Below are positions 27,677 to 37,005 of a DNA stretch of 64,000 bases, piece by piece. Positions within the stretch are counted from its first letter, which is position 1, and every line of letters begins with the position of its first letter. Source of the DNA: Haloferax massiliensis (GTDB taxonomy: Archaea > Halobacteriota > Halobacteria > Halobacteriales > Haloferacaceae). The stretch covers positions 1,310,497 to 1,374,496 of the forward strand of contig NZ_CSTE01000002.1 in the NCBI RefSeq assembly GCF_001368915.1, written 5' to 3'. The notes below the pieces were generated by a model. It was not told the DNA's origin and ran no database searches. It saw nothing but the letters and a program-made list of their open reading frames with translations. The translations under genes were made by a program, and so were the position numbers.

Positions 27677-28015
27677 TCAGAACGGCGTCGCGTTGGTTTC
27701 GCGGCGGAGCGCGAGATAGCCGAGCAGGCCGCCCAGGAGGAACAGCGTGCTGGCGAGTCCGACCGACTGGACGCCGGTCGCGAGCTCGGCGAACTGCGAG
27801 AGCCCCGCGAGGACGAAGCCGCCGCCGGCGACGTACTTGAGTCGGCTGTCGACCGGAATCCGGAGCGTGACGACGCCGAGGAGAACCGCCGTCAGCCCGA
27901 AGGCGGCGTCGGCGGCGAGTCGAAGCGTCGGGTTCCCCGTGGCGAACGCCGCGACGACGAGCGCCAGATAGCCGATGAGCCCCGCCTGCGTCAACTGCCG
28001 CGTGTCGATGTCCAT
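27677..28015 (-). CDS. Small integral membrane protein
   Basis: A 112-residue, almost entirely hydrophobic protein with four predicted helices: GLIGYLALVVAAF, AADAAFGLTAVLLGVV, YVAGGGFVLAGLSQF, GLASTLFLLGGLLGYLAL. ATG 28015 (MDIDTRQL) is preferred over an in-frame start eight residues upstream. No transporter or enzyme signature is present. The gene converges on the alkyltransferase-like gene (stops 15 bases apart). It probably belongs to a haloarchaeal family of unknown function. Confidence 0.7.
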   Translation of the reverse strand: MDIDTRQLTQAGLIGYLALVVAAFATGNPTLRLAADAAFGLTAVLLGVVTLRIPVDSRLKYVAGGGFVLAGLSQFAELATGVQSVGLASTLFLLGGLLGYLALRRETNATPF

Positions 28016-28117
28016 ACCGGCTACGCGTGGTGCGGACACTTGAACGCATCCCCGCGCCGCGGCCGCGACGGCGAGCGATTCGGCGGTCGTCGCCGACGCC
28101 GACGTGGTGAGCCGCCG

Positions 28118-29131
28118 CTACCAGCCGAACAGCTCGTGGCCCGCAAACTCCAGCGCGTTCACGAGGTAGTGGGCGACGACCACGACCAACAGGCTCCCGG
28201 TGAGGACGAACGCCGCCGCAAGGACGAACCCGAGGAGGCCGGTGACGACGATGCCGAGTCGACCCTGCGCGCCGTGGCCCGCGCCGAAGGCGGCCGACGA
28301 CACGGCCGCCATGAGCCACGGCGACACGTCGAAGCCGGCGGCGACCGCTCCCACGAGCGCGCCCCGGAACAACAGCTCTTCGAAGCCGGCGATGAGGGGA
28401 AGCGCGACCGCGAACAGGAACACCCAGCCCGCGGCGGTCCGCGGCGTCAGCGACTCGCGGACCGCCTCGTCGGGCGCGATGCCGAACCGCTCGCTGACCG
28501 TCGAACCGACTCGGTTGGCCCCGTAGAGCGCGATGCCGAGTCCGACGCCGAGAGCGAACTTCGCCGGGAGGTCGGTGACGGAGAAGCCGAGCGCCGCGGC
28601 CGGCACGCCGGCGTACCACGCGCCGAGGCCGAGAAAGCCGCCGAGGAACGCCTGCGAGAGCGCGACGTTGGCGAGAAGGAGATGCGGCGGGAGGTCGGCG
28701 GCGGACGCGGAGCGCTCCGAGACGGCCGAGACGGGAGCCGCGGTGACGCCGGGGGGTTCCCGGTCCGAGTCGGGTTCGGAACCGGCCGTCACGTCGGACT
28801 CGGCGTCGGCCGCGCCGTCGCCCCCAGGGAGCGTCGGCGGCTCGGGTCGCGGCGACGCGTCGGTCGAATCGACCGAGAAGGAGGCCAGCGAGACGGTGTC
28901 GGGGTCGGCTGGTTCGTGCGTTTCGTCCGGTTCGGCGGGGGTAGAAACGGGGTCGTCCGGCGAACCGACTCGGGCGTTTTGGGCGGGGCCGGACTCAGAG
29001 TCGTGGGGAGCCGCGGGCGCGTCGGAGCCGGTCTCCTCAGCGTGCGGGACGCCGCGAGAAAAGTGCGCGAGAGAGAGTAAGACGGCGAGGACGAGGCCGG
29101 TGAAGCCCGCGAACGCCGCCCAGTCGGTCAT
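28118..29131 (-). CDS. CPBP-family intramembrane metalloprotease
   Basis: A 337-residue protein. It has an N-terminal helix, then a long acidic, probably disordered stretch (about 30-140), then a CPBP/CAAX-protease (Abi) domain with several helices. The three motifs are all present: EELLFRG at 251-257 (EExxxR), H286 in GAGHG, and AHYLVN with H321 and N325. Members cleave prenylated or other membrane proteins or act in bacteriocin immunity; the substrate here is unknown. The long acidic insert between the first helix and the protease domain is unusual. It follows lon on the same strand with 6 bases between, so it is likely co-transcribed. Confidence 0.87.
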   Translation of the reverse strand: MTDWAAFAGFTGLVLAVLLSLAHFSRGVPHAEETGSDAPAAPHDSESGPAQNARVGSPDDPVSTPAEPDETHEPADPDTVSLASFSVDSTDASPRPEPPTLPGGDGAADAESDVTAGSEPDSDREPPGVTAAPVSAVSERSASAADLPPHLLLANVALSQAFLGGFLGLGAWYAGVPAAALGFSVTDLPAKFALGVGLGIALYGANRVGSTVSERFGIAPDEAVRESLTPRTAAGWVFLFAVALPLIAGFEELLFRGALVGAVAAGFDVSPWLMAAVSSAAFGAGHGAQGRLGIVVTGLLGFVLAAAFVLTGSLLVVVVAHYLVNALEFAGHELFGW

Positions 29132-29137
29132 CCGGCG

Positions 29138-31222
29138 TTACTGCGGGCTGGGGCTGGAGGGCCCTTTGACGCCCTGGCCCTTGTTGAGGGCGGAGCCGGT
29201 GATGCTCTTGAGGCGGTCCACGAGCGAGTCCTTCTCGGGTTCGCCTTCGAGGGCGACGTCGAGGACTTCGCTGATGTGCGAGACGGGGATGATGTCGACC
29301 ATCTCCTTGTACTCGTCTTCGATCATCACGTCCTGCTCGTTGGCGGCGGGGATGATGACCGTCGAACAGCCGGCCTTCGCGGCGGCCTCGATCTTGTGGG
29401 TGACGCCGCCGACCGGGAGCACGTCGCCGCGCACCGACAGCGAGCCGGTCATGGCGACCGACTGGTCGATGGGGATGTCCTCCAGCGCGGAGATGACGGC
29501 GGTGGCGACCGTGATGGACGCGGAGTCGCCGTCGACGCCCTGCTGGCCGGTCTGGACGAACTGCACGTGCACGTCCATCTCCGAGAGGTCCTGGTTGGAG
29601 AACTTCTTGATGATGGCCGAGACGTTCTGGACGGACTCTTCGGCCATCTCCTTGAGCTGGCCGGTCGCGATGACCTGACCGGGGCCCTGCGAGGGCGTGA
29701 CTTCGGCCATCACGGGGAGCATGATACCGGAGTCTTCGCCCATGACGGCGAGGCCGTTGACGCGGCCGGTGACGAAGCCGTCGTTGACCGACAGCTCGTA
29801 GTCCTTGCGGCGCTCGATGTACTGGTCCGCGATCTGCTGTTCGATGGAGCGCGCGCGGCGCTTGGCCTGGAGCACGTGGTCGCGGGTGGTCAGCTCGGCG
29901 TTCTCGCCGCGGGCGATGTCGCCGGCGACGCGGACGAGACCGCCGAGGTTACGGAATTCGAGGGTGAGGTGGCCCTTGCGACCGGCGCGGCGGCGGGCTT
30001 CGAGGATGAGCTCCTCGACCGCCTCCTCGGTGAAGTGCGGGAGCCGCCCGTCGTTGGTGACCTCCTGGGCCACGAAGCGCGCGTACTTGCGGCGCATCTC
30101 GGGGGTGTCCTGGATGGTGTCGTCCATGTACACCTCGTACCCGTAGCCCTTGATACGGGAGCGGAGCGCGGGGTGCATGTTCTCCATCGCGTCGAGGTTC
30201 CCGGCGGCGATCATGATGAAGTCCGTCGGGACGGGCTCGGTCTGGACCATCGCGCCCGAGGAGCGCTCGGACTGGCCCGTGATGGAGAATTCGCCCTCCT
30301 GGATGGCCGTCATCAGGTGCTGTTGACTGCGCACGTCGAGGGTGTTGATCTCGTCGATGAACAGGACGCCCTTGTTCGACTTGTGAATCGCGCCGGGTTC
30401 GACGCGGTCGTGGCTGGGCGTCTCCATGCCGCCGGACTGGAACGGGTCGTGGCGGACGTCGCCGAGGAGCGCGCCCGCGTGAGCGCCCGTGGCGTCCTGG
30501 AACGGCGCGGACTTCTGGTCGGCGTTGTTCACGATGAGGTTCGGAATCATCGCGTCACTGCCGCGCGAGCCGTAGCGGAACGCGAGATAGATGATACCCG
30601 CGGCGAGGATGCCGAGCAGGACCTGCTGGGCGATGATGAGCGAGTAGCCCAGCACGACCGCGATGATGATCCACATGAGGAACGAGCGCATCTGGTTGCG
30701 CTTGCGTGCCTCTTCTTTGTGCGCCTCGACGATCTGGTCACCTTTGCCCGCGGGGACCGTGCGGACCTTGGGGCGATTGCCGTCGTCGGGGTTGTGGTAG
30801 ACGAGCACGTCCTGAAGCTCCTCGCGGGGGAGAAGCTCGGACATCGCCTTGGCGAGCATCGACTTCCCCGTCCCCGGGGAGCCGATCATCATGACGTGGC
30901 GGCGCTGTTTGGCCGCCTTCATGATGACGTCGCGGGCGTGCTCCTGTCCGATAACCTGGTCGACGAGGCGGTCCGGGACGGGAATCTCGTCGGTCGTCTC
31001 TATCTTGAGACCACCGAGGAGGTCGTCTTCGTCCACGTTCTCGGCCACGTCGGCGTCGATTTCGACATCGCTCCCGAGGTCGTCGATCGTCTTCTTGTCG
31101 ACCTCTTCGGCCTCGTCGTGCTGGAGCGACCCCCCGTCGTCGATGCCCTCTTCCGAGGGCGCGTCGTCGGGTGAATCCTCCCGCTCGTGGAGGCTGTCGT
31201 CGGTGTTCGTATCGTTACTCAT
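29138..31222 (-). CDS. lon: Archaeal membrane-bound ATP-dependent Lon protease (LonB type)
   Basis: A processive AAA+ protease anchored in the membrane; in H. volcanii it is essential and controls carotenoid synthesis. The 694 residues open with an acidic N-terminus. The AAA+ module has Walker A GSPGTGKS at 114-121, interrupted by a membrane segment pair (about 185-225). Walker B is GVLFIDEINTLD. The C-terminal protease domain carries the Ser of GVDGDSASITVATAV and the Lys of AAKAGCSTVIIPAAN. Start MSNDTNTDD at 31222 is preferred over the longer open frame, since a TATA box (AAGTATATCAG on the minus strand, about 31261-31271) gives a short leader. Confidence 0.96.
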   Translation of the reverse strand: MSNDTNTDDSLHEREDSPDDAPSEEGIDDGGSLQHDEAEEVDKKTIDDLGSDVEIDADVAENVDEDDLLGGLKIETTDEIPVPDRLVDQVIGQEHARDVIMKAAKQRRHVMMIGSPGTGKSMLAKAMSELLPREELQDVLVYHNPDDGNRPKVRTVPAGKGDQIVEAHKEEARKRNQMRSFLMWIIIAVVLGYSLIIAQQVLLGILAAGIIYLAFRYGSRGSDAMIPNLIVNNADQKSAPFQDATGAHAGALLGDVRHDPFQSGGMETPSHDRVEPGAIHKSNKGVLFIDEINTLDVRSQQHLMTAIQEGEFSITGQSERSSGAMVQTEPVPTDFIMIAAGNLDAMENMHPALRSRIKGYGYEVYMDDTIQDTPEMRRKYARFVAQEVTNDGRLPHFTEEAVEELILEARRRAGRKGHLTLEFRNLGGLVRVAGDIARGENAELTTRDHVLQAKRRARSIEQQIADQYIERRKDYELSVNDGFVTGRVNGLAVMGEDSGIMLPVMAEVTPSQGPGQVIATGQLKEMAEESVQNVSAIIKKFSNQDLSEMDVHVQFVQTGQQGVDGDSASITVATAVISALEDIPIDQSVAMTGSLSVRGDVLPVGGVTHKIEAAAKAGCSTVIIPAANEQDVMIEDEYKEMVDIIPVSHISEVLDVALEGEPEKDSLVDRLKSITGSALNKGQGVKGPSSPSPQ

Positions 31223-31358
31223 AGAACTGTCGTCGCTACTTCTAACGTAGGCCCTGCGACTGATATACTTTCTCCCCGGTTTCATCCGGCGTACCTTGCC
31301 GTAACCTCGCGTTTCGACCGCCCTACCACCAGAATACCGGAGTTCTCCCAACTCGGCG

Positions 31359-31370
31359 TATTTATAAGTA
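31359..31370 (+). promoter_or_regulatory. TATA box of nadM operon
   Basis: TATTTATAAG with flanking bases, centred about 28 bases before the nadM ATG. It predicts a leaderless start. It lies back to back with the lon promoter, about 100 bases away on the other strand. Confidence 0.7.
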
Positions 31371-31391
31371 ATCCGGACTAACGGCCGACGC

Positions 31392-31943
31392 ATGCGGGGG
31401 TTCTACATCGGCCGCTTTCAGCCGTACCACAACGGCCACCACCGAATGGTCGAAGAGATTGCCACCGAAGTCGACGAACTCGTCCTCGGTATCGGGTCCG
31501 CGGGCGACTCGCACTCGCCGCGGAACCCCTTCACCGCGGGCGAGCGAATCATGATGGTCAACAAGGCCGTCACCGACTTCGACATCACGACCTACGCCGT
31601 CCCCATCGAGGACCTCGACCGCAACTCGGTGTGGGTCAGCCACGTCCAGTCGATGTCCCCCGCGTTCGAGGTGGCGTACTCCAACAACCCGCTCGTCATC
31701 CAACTGTTCAAGGAGGCGGGCGTCGAGGTCCACCAATCGCCCATGTTCAACCGCGAGGTGCTGGAGGGCACGGAGGTCCGCCAGCGCATGATAGAGGACC
31801 GCGACTGGGAGTCGCTCGTCCCCGACGAGGTGGCCGACGTGGTCCGCGAAATCGACGGTATCGAGCGCCTCCAGCGCGTCACGGCCACCGACGGGGCAGA
31901 GCGCGTCGCCGACGGAGAGGACCGCGACCCCAACCCCTGTTGA
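31392..31943 (+). CDS. nadM: Nicotinamide-nucleotide adenylyltransferase, archaeal type
   Basis: Makes NAD from NMN and ATP. The 183-residue nucleotidyltransferase starts MRGFYIGRFQPYHNGH, with the HxGH-type catalytic motif HNGH at 13-16. It also has IGSAGDSHSPRNPFTAGER and, near the C-terminus, EGTEVRQRM in place of the ISSTxxR motif. It is the first gene of an apparent three-gene operon with the SAM hydrolase and the TRIC-family gene, with one-base spacing and then a stop/start overlap. Loss of the NAD and SAM products links this set to nucleotide-cofactor metabolism (inference). Confidence 0.96.
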   Translation: MRGFYIGRFQPYHNGHHRMVEEIATEVDELVLGIGSAGDSHSPRNPFTAGERIMMVNKAVTDFDITTYAVPIEDLDRNSVWVSHVQSMSPAFEVAYSNNPLVIQLFKEAGVEVHQSPMFNREVLEGTEVRQRMIEDRDWESLVPDEVADVVREIDGIERLQRVTATDGAERVADGEDRDPNPC

Positions 31944-31944
31944 G

Positions 31945-32733
31945 ATGATTACCCTCGCGTCCGACTTCGGGCTCGCGTACCCGGCCGCGATGAAGGGCGT
32001 CGTCCTCTCGCGGACCGACGCGCGACTCGTGGACGTGGCCCACGACCTCCCGCGACAGGACGTTCGCGCGGCCGCCTTCTGGCTCCGCGAGACGCTTCCG
32101 TACTTCCCGCCGGCGGTCCACCTCGTCGTGGTCGACCCCGGCGTCGGCACCGACCGCCGCGCGGTCGTCCTCCGGGTCGGTGACCACGTCTTCGTCGGCC
32201 CCGACAACGGCGTCCTCCGCCCGCCGGCGCGACGCGTCGCCTCCGAACTCGCCGACGACGCGCCCGTCGAAGCCTACGAAATCGACGTTCCGAACCCCGC
32301 GTCGACGACCTTCCACGGTCGGGACGTGTTCGCGCCCGCGGCCGCCGACGCCCACGTCGCGGGCGCGTCGGCGCTGGAGTCGGTCGACCGCTTCGAGCCG
32401 GTTCCCGTCGACTCGCTCGCCGAGCGCCGCTTCCCCGAGGCGACCGTCTCGGCCGACGGCCGCGAGGCGACCGGCGAGGTGCTCGTCGTCGACGACTTCG
32501 GCAACTGCATCACCAACGTACCGGGCGCGTTCGTCCGCGAGGCGGCCGGCGACCGCGCGACCGTGAACGGCGAGTCGGTGCCGGTCGGTCGCACCTTCGA
32601 GGCCGTCCCCCGCGGCGCGAAACTGCTCACCGTCGGCAGTCACGGCAACGTCGAGTGCGACGTGAACCGCGGCCGCGGCGACGAGGCGTTCGGCCTCGCG
32701 CCCGGCGACCGCGTCGAACTCCGGGTCGACTGA
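31945..32733 (+). CDS. S-adenosyl-L-methionine hydrolase (SAM hydroxide adenosyltransferase, DUF62)
   Basis: A 262-residue protein beginning MITLASDFGLAYPAAMKG. It contains DVAHDLPRQDVRAAAFWL, VHLVVVDPGVGT and VGPDNGVL, the DUF62/fluorinase-like family. Archaeal members hydrolyse SAM to adenosine and methionine. The conserved Asp of SDFG (position 7) and the DPGVGT loop are intact. The ATG is one base after the nadM stop, so it is translationally coupled; the gene's own stop overlaps the start of the next gene. Confidence 0.92.
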   Translation: MITLASDFGLAYPAAMKGVVLSRTDARLVDVAHDLPRQDVRAAAFWLRETLPYFPPAVHLVVVDPGVGTDRRAVVLRVGDHVFVGPDNGVLRPPARRVASELADDAPVEAYEIDVPNPASTTFHGRDVFAPAAADAHVAGASALESVDRFEPVPVDSLAERRFPEATVSADGREATGEVLVVDDFGNCITNVPGAFVREAAGDRATVNGESVPVGRTFEAVPRGAKLLTVGSHGNVECDVNRGRGDEAFGLAPGDRVELRVD

Positions 32734-33407
32734 TGGGCGTCCTCGTCTCCGCCCCCGTTTTCGCCTTCGCCGCCGCTCCCGCCGCCGTCGCCGTCCCCGA
32801 CATCGACCCCTTCGCGGTGATGAACGTCGTCGGCCTCCTCGCGTTCGCGGTCGCCGGCGCGCTCAAGGCCGCCGAGGCCGGCCTCGACGTGTTCGGCGTC
32901 TCGGTGCTCGGCATCGTGACCGCCCTCGGCGGCGGGACGACCCGCGACGTGCTCGTGGACCGACTGCCCGCGTCGCTGGCGGGGACGGGAGACATGAGCG
33001 TCGCGCTCGTCGGCGTCGGCGTCGCCATCGTCCTCATCCACTCGATAGAGGGCCGCGTGCGCGACCACCCGGCGTTCCTGACGACTGACGCGGTCGGGCT
33101 GTCGGCGTTCGCGGCGACCGGCGCGCTCGTCGGCGTCGACGCCGGCGTCACGTCGTTCGGCGTCGTCATCCTCGCCACCATCACGGCCGTCGGCGGCGGC
33201 TCAATCGCCGACATCCTCATCGGGCGCGTGCCGGTCGTCCTCCGCGACGACTTCTACGCGACGCCCGCGGTCGTCGGCGGTCTCGCCTTCCTCGCCGCCC
33301 GCGCGGTCGGCGCGCCGACCGGCGTCCCCTCGGGGCTGTGCGCCGCGGTCGTCTTCTCGGTGCGGGTGCTCGCGCTCCGCTACGACTGGCGGCTCCCGCG
33401 AGTCTGA
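32733..33407 (+). CDS. TRIC/UPF0126-family membrane protein
   Basis: A 224-residue protein of two internally repeated three-helix units. Each opens with a glycine-rich helix (LAFAVAGALKAAEAGLDVFG and LSAFAATGALVGVDAG), followed by GIVTALGGGTTRDVL or TITAVGGGSIADIL. This pseudo-twofold pattern is the YicG/TRIC family, potassium-selective channels or small solute carriers. Its ATG overlaps the stop of the SAM hydrolase gene (TGATG), so it is the last gene of the nadM operon. The substrate is not predictable. Confidence 0.9.
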   Translation: MGVLVSAPVFAFAAAPAAVAVPDIDPFAVMNVVGLLAFAVAGALKAAEAGLDVFGVSVLGIVTALGGGTTRDVLVDRLPASLAGTGDMSVALVGVGVAIVLIHSIEGRVRDHPAFLTTDAVGLSAFAATGALVGVDAGVTSFGVVILATITAVGGGSIADILIGRVPVVLRDDFYATPAVVGGLAFLAARAVGAPTGVPSGLCAAVVFSVRVLALRYDWRLPRV

Positions 33408-33441
33408 GGCCGAGGCGGGGAGAGCGCCGAGAGCGGAACCC

Positions 33442-34761
33442 CTACAGCTCGTTTTCGACGCGCCGCTCGGCCGAGCGGACCTCGTCCGCGATGGCCTCGC
33501 GCTCGAAGTAGAGCACCTCGACGCCGACGACGACCACCGCGAGCGCGAGGACCGTCCAGAACGTCCCGCGCTCGGCGTCGAACAGGTGCCACAGGAGCGC
33601 GGCCGCCGAGCTAATTCCGCCGACGGTCCCGACGGCGGGAATCACGGCGGTTTCGAGGTCCTCGCGCTCTCGGAACGCGAGGAACGAGAGGCCGCCGAAG
33701 ATGCAGATGAACGCGAGCGACGCGAACGAACTGATGGCGTCGAGGCTCCCGAGGAAGGCGAACCCGGCCGCGAGCGCGCCGAGCGTCACGAGCGGGCGAA
33801 TCGGCTCGTCGGCGGACTCGTCGCGGAGGCGACTCGGGAGCAGGTCGTCGGCGACGAGGCGCTTCGAGAGCCGCGCGGAGCTGAACAGCGTGGCGTTGAT
33901 GGCGCTCCCGGTCGAGAACAGCGCCGCGACCGAGATGAGGACGAACCCGGCCTGCCCGAGAAACGGCCGGGCCGCGACCGCGAGCGCGGTCTCTGCGTGT
34001 TGCTGGATGGCGTCGATGCCGGCGAGGTTGGTCGTGACGAGCGCGACGAGGATGTACAGGCCGGTCGCGCCCGCGATGGAGATGTAAACCGCTTTTCTGA
34101 CGGTCTCGCGGGGGTCGGCGATGTTCTCCTGGTCGAACAGCAGAAGCTCCCAGCCCTCGAAGGCGACGAAGGAGACGGCGGCGGCGACGAGCGGGCCGAT
34201 GCCGAGGTTCGACAGGCCGAAGCCGAGGCCGCCGTGGGTCACGCCGTAGGCGACGCCGCCGACGCCGAACACGAGCAGGATGGCGACCTTGAGGCCGACA
34301 AGCAGGTCTTCGGCCCGCCCCGAGGCGTGCGCCCCGAAGACGTTGAGGCTCACGAACGCGGCGACGGTGAGCGCGGAGACGAACGGCTGTATCGAGACCG
34401 AGGCGACCGTCGAGACGCCGGTGAGTTCGACGAAGTAACCGCCGAAGGCGTAGGCGTACATCGCCATCGTCCCGACGTAGCCGAAGACGAACGTCCAACC
34501 CACGACGCCCGCGAGCGTGGTGTTGTCGTCGGTGAACCGCTCGACGTAGCCGACGGGCGACCGCGGCGACTCGCACAGCCCGTTCAGTCGGAGCAGCGAG
34601 TAGCCGGCGCAGGCCGCGAGGACGCCGGCGACGACGAACGCCGCCCACGCGAGCGTCCCGGCCGCGCCGGCGACGACGCCGAGCACGGCGAAGATACCGC
34701 CGCCGACCATCCCTCCAATCGCCATCGACACGGCTTCCGGAAGCCCGACTTCGTCGGACAT
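33442..34761 (-). CDS. APC-superfamily amino acid permease
   Basis: A 439-residue transporter with about 12 membrane helices. The start GLPEAVSMAIGGMVGGGIF is the conserved first helix of APC carriers with the unwound GGGIF substrate loop. SFVAFEGWELLLFDQENIADPRETV matches the conserved helix 6 and following loop. The likely substrate is an amino acid or cationic relative; specificity cannot be read. It is a lone gene converging on the nadM operon (35 bases between stops). The last 30 residues are charged and cytoplasmic. Confidence 0.92.
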   Translation of the reverse strand: MSDEVGLPEAVSMAIGGMVGGGIFAVLGVVAGAAGTLAWAAFVVAGVLAACAGYSLLRLNGLCESPRSPVGYVERFTDDNTTLAGVVGWTFVFGYVGTMAMYAYAFGGYFVELTGVSTVASVSIQPFVSALTVAAFVSLNVFGAHASGRAEDLLVGLKVAILLVFGVGGVAYGVTHGGLGFGLSNLGIGPLVAAAVSFVAFEGWELLLFDQENIADPRETVRKAVYISIAGATGLYILVALVTTNLAGIDAIQQHAETALAVAARPFLGQAGFVLISVAALFSTGSAINATLFSSARLSKRLVADDLLPSRLRDESADEPIRPLVTLGALAAGFAFLGSLDAISSFASLAFICIFGGLSFLAFREREDLETAVIPAVGTVGGISSAAALLWHLFDAERGTFWTVLALAVVVVGVEVLYFEREAIADEVRSAERRVENEL

Positions 34762-34932
34762 TGGGTGATAGTTCGGCGCTCGCCACGGAAGAACGTAGCG
34801 GCCCGCGTGATAGGAATCCCTCGGCGGCGCGGCTCTGGAGCGACTACGAGAACAAAACCGCGAAAAGCGACACGAAGTGGCCCGGCGGCGGGACGCACCG
34901 CCGGTGGGGAGTGTGTTCTGCGGGCGGCTCGG

Positions 34933-36507
34933 TTACTTGGCGGCGATGACGTCGTCGATGCGGACGATCATCGTCGCGGCCTCGGTCGCGGACTCGATGG
35001 CTTCGCGCTTGACCGCGACGGGGTCGATGACGCCGAGTTCGACGGGGTCGCCGATTTCGCCGGTGCGGCCCGAGGAGATGATGCCGGCGATGCCCTCGTT
35101 CTCGTAGCGGGCGCGGAGGTCGACGAGCGCGTCGATGGGGTCCATGCCGGTGTTCTCGGCGAGGGTGCGCGGGAGCGCCTCGACGGCGTCGGCGTACGCC
35201 TCGACGGCCAGTTGCTTGCGGCCCTCGATGCCGGCGGCCTCCGAGCGGATGCGGTCGGCGATGGCGATTTCGGTCGCGCCCGCGCCGGGGACGACGCCGC
35301 CCTTGTCGATCGCGGCGACGACCACGTCGACGGCGTCTTCGATGGCTCGTTCGAGTTCGTCGACGACGTGTTCGGTGCCGCCGCGGAGGAACAGCGTGAC
35401 GGCCTTGGCCGCCGCGCCGCCCTCGACGAACGCGAGGTCGTCGTCGCCGAAGCTGCGGATGCTCACGGAGTCGACGCGGCCGAGGTCGGACTCGTCGAGG
35501 TCGGAAAGCGAGCCGAGGCGCTTCGCGCCGGTCGCGCGGGCGAGGGCGCGAGCGTCGGACTTCTTGACGCTCTTGAACGCGAGGATGCCCGCGTCGGCGA
35601 GGAAGCCCGCGACGCGGTCGTCGATGGACTTGGTGCAGAACACCACGTCGACGCCGGCGTCCGAGAGGGCCTTCGCGTAGCCGCGGAGTTCGCTGTCCTC
35701 GGCGTCGATGGCCGCGGTGAGCTGGTCGACGGACGTGATGTTGTACTCGGTGTCGACCTCGCTCTTGCGCACGTCGAGTTTCATGTCGAGGACCGCGACG
35801 GTCGCGTCGGCGACGGACCGGGGCATGTTCTCGTTGACGGGCTCCTTGTCGAGGACGACGCCCTCGACGAGTTCGGTCGCCGAGGAGGACGCGCCCGTGC
35901 GGGTGAGCACGCGGACGTCGTCGCGGTGGAAGGTTCCGTCGCCGTCGCCGTGGACCATCTGGACCGCCTTGACGACGTGTTTGGCGAGCACGTCGGCGGT
36001 CACGTCGCCGGTGCCTTTGCCGGTCATCGACGACTCGGCGACCTTCCGGAGCAGGTCGTCGTCGAGGGCCACGTCGAGGACCATCTCGTCGATGGCGTCC
36101 TGCGCGATGCGGGCGGCCTCGGTGTAGCCCTCGACGATGACCGTCGGGTGGAGGTCGTCGTCGAGGAGGTCTTCGGCGTGCGCGAGGAGTTCGCCGGTGA
36201 GGACGGCCGCGGTGGTCGTGCCGTCGCCGACTTCCTCCTCTTGGGTCTGGGAGACCTCGACGATCATCTGCGCGGCGGGGTGCTCGATGTCCATCTTTTG
36301 GAGGATGGTCGCGCCGTCGTTCGTGATGACGACCTCGCCCGAGGAGTCGACGAGCATCTTGTCCATGCCGCGCGGGCCGAGCGTGGTCCGTACGGCTTCG
36401 GCGACCGCCTTCCCGGCGCGGATGTTGGAGTCCTGCGCGGAGCGGCCGTGCGTTCGGTTCGTCCCCTCTGCGAGAATGTATAACGGTTGCTGCATTCGTG
36501 AAGCCAT
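34933..36507 (-). CDS. cct3: Thermosome (group II chaperonin) subunit, Cct3 type
   Basis: An ATP-driven protein-folding ring subunit of 524 residues. ATPase motifs are [33 protein letters not shown] and [11 protein letters not shown]. The C-terminus ends in RIDDVIAAK without the Gly/Met-rich tail found in Haloferax Cct1 and Cct2. This points to the third, non-essential subunit. The start [15 protein letters not shown] is used; a second ATG lies four codons later. It has a strong minus-strand promoter just upstream. Confidence 0.95.
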   Translation of the reverse strand: MASRMQQPLYILAEGTNRTHGRSAQDSNIRAGKAVAEAVRTTLGPRGMDKMLVDSSGEVVITNDGATILQKMDIEHPAAQMIVEVSQTQEEEVGDGTTTAAVLTGELLAHAEDLLDDDLHPTVIVEGYTEAARIAQDAIDEMVLDVALDDDLLRKVAESSMTGKGTGDVTADVLAKHVVKAVQMVHGDGDGTFHRDDVRVLTRTGASSSATELVEGVVLDKEPVNENMPRSVADATVAVLDMKLDVRKSEVDTEYNITSVDQLTAAIDAEDSELRGYAKALSDAGVDVVFCTKSIDDRVAGFLADAGILAFKSVKKSDARALARATGAKRLGSLSDLDESDLGRVDSVSIRSFGDDDLAFVEGGAAAKAVTLFLRGGTEHVVDELERAIEDAVDVVVAAIDKGGVVPGAGATEIAIADRIRSEAAGIEGRKQLAVEAYADAVEALPRTLAENTGMDPIDALVDLRARYENEGIAGIISSGRTGEIGDPVELGVIDPVAVKREAIESATEAATMIVRIDDVIAAK

Positions 36508-36538
36508 GTTGAAACCTCAACCGCTATCAACGATTGCA

Positions 36539-36560
36539 GTTCTATAAATACGTTTCGCCC
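36539..36560 (-). promoter_or_regulatory. Strong BRE/TATA promoter of the thermosome gene
   Basis: Read on the minus strand, CGAAACGTATTTATAGAA combines a purine-rich BRE (CGAAAC) with a near-consensus TATTTATA. It lies about 35-45 bases before the ATG, giving a leader of roughly 10-15 bases. This form is typical of highly expressed and heat-inducible haloarchaeal genes. Confidence 0.65.
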
Positions 36561-36669
36561 GGAGTGAGCTACGAAATCGCACGACAGGGCGACGGTTTTT
36601 CGAATCCGGAGGAGGCGGCCACGACCCGAATCGGCGGTCGAGCGAGGCACCGCCGAGACGGGCGCGTCG

Positions 36670-36951
36670 CTACTCGTCGAGGGTGTCGACGGTGAGCGTC
36701 CCGTCGCCGAACAGCGAGACGAGATAGCCCGCGTACTTGAACGAGAACCGACGGGACGGGTCGTGAGAAAGGCGAAAGAGAACGTCGAGCGCTTCGGGGT
36801 CGACGCCGATATCCGAGAGGGGCGGGAGTTCGAGTGGATTGAGTTCCGTGGCTGTCGCGACCGCCGAGGCGATGGCGACCGCCACCTCGTCGTACCGGTC
36901 GACCGAGGTGACCACCACGGACCCTGCTCCATCTTCGAGCGGGTCGTCCAT
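36670..36951 (-). CDS. HalOD1 output-domain protein
   Basis: A 93-residue protein containing the pattern VATATELNPLELPPLSDIGV followed by DPEALDVLFRL and KYAGYLVSLFGDGTLTV. This is the halobacterial output domain 1 (HalOD1), often attached to response-regulator receivers or found alone, as here. It has no DNA-binding motif, so it is presumably a protein-interaction module in signalling. It lies 160 bases from the thermosome start and 54 bases from the HTH-10 gene. Confidence 0.85.
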   Translation of the reverse strand: MDDPLEDGAGSVVVTSVDRYDEVAVAIASAVATATELNPLELPPLSDIGVDPEALDVLFRLSHDPSRRFSFKYAGYLVSLFGDGTLTVDTLDE

Positions 36952-37005
36952 ACAGTCCGAATGGGTAGTCGGCTACCTATTGGTGTGGGTTGACTATGTA
37001 ACCCG

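Noticed and set aside
29276..31174. Plus-strand open frame of 632 codons opposite lon
   Set aside because: Antisense shadow of an intact, highly conserved gene.
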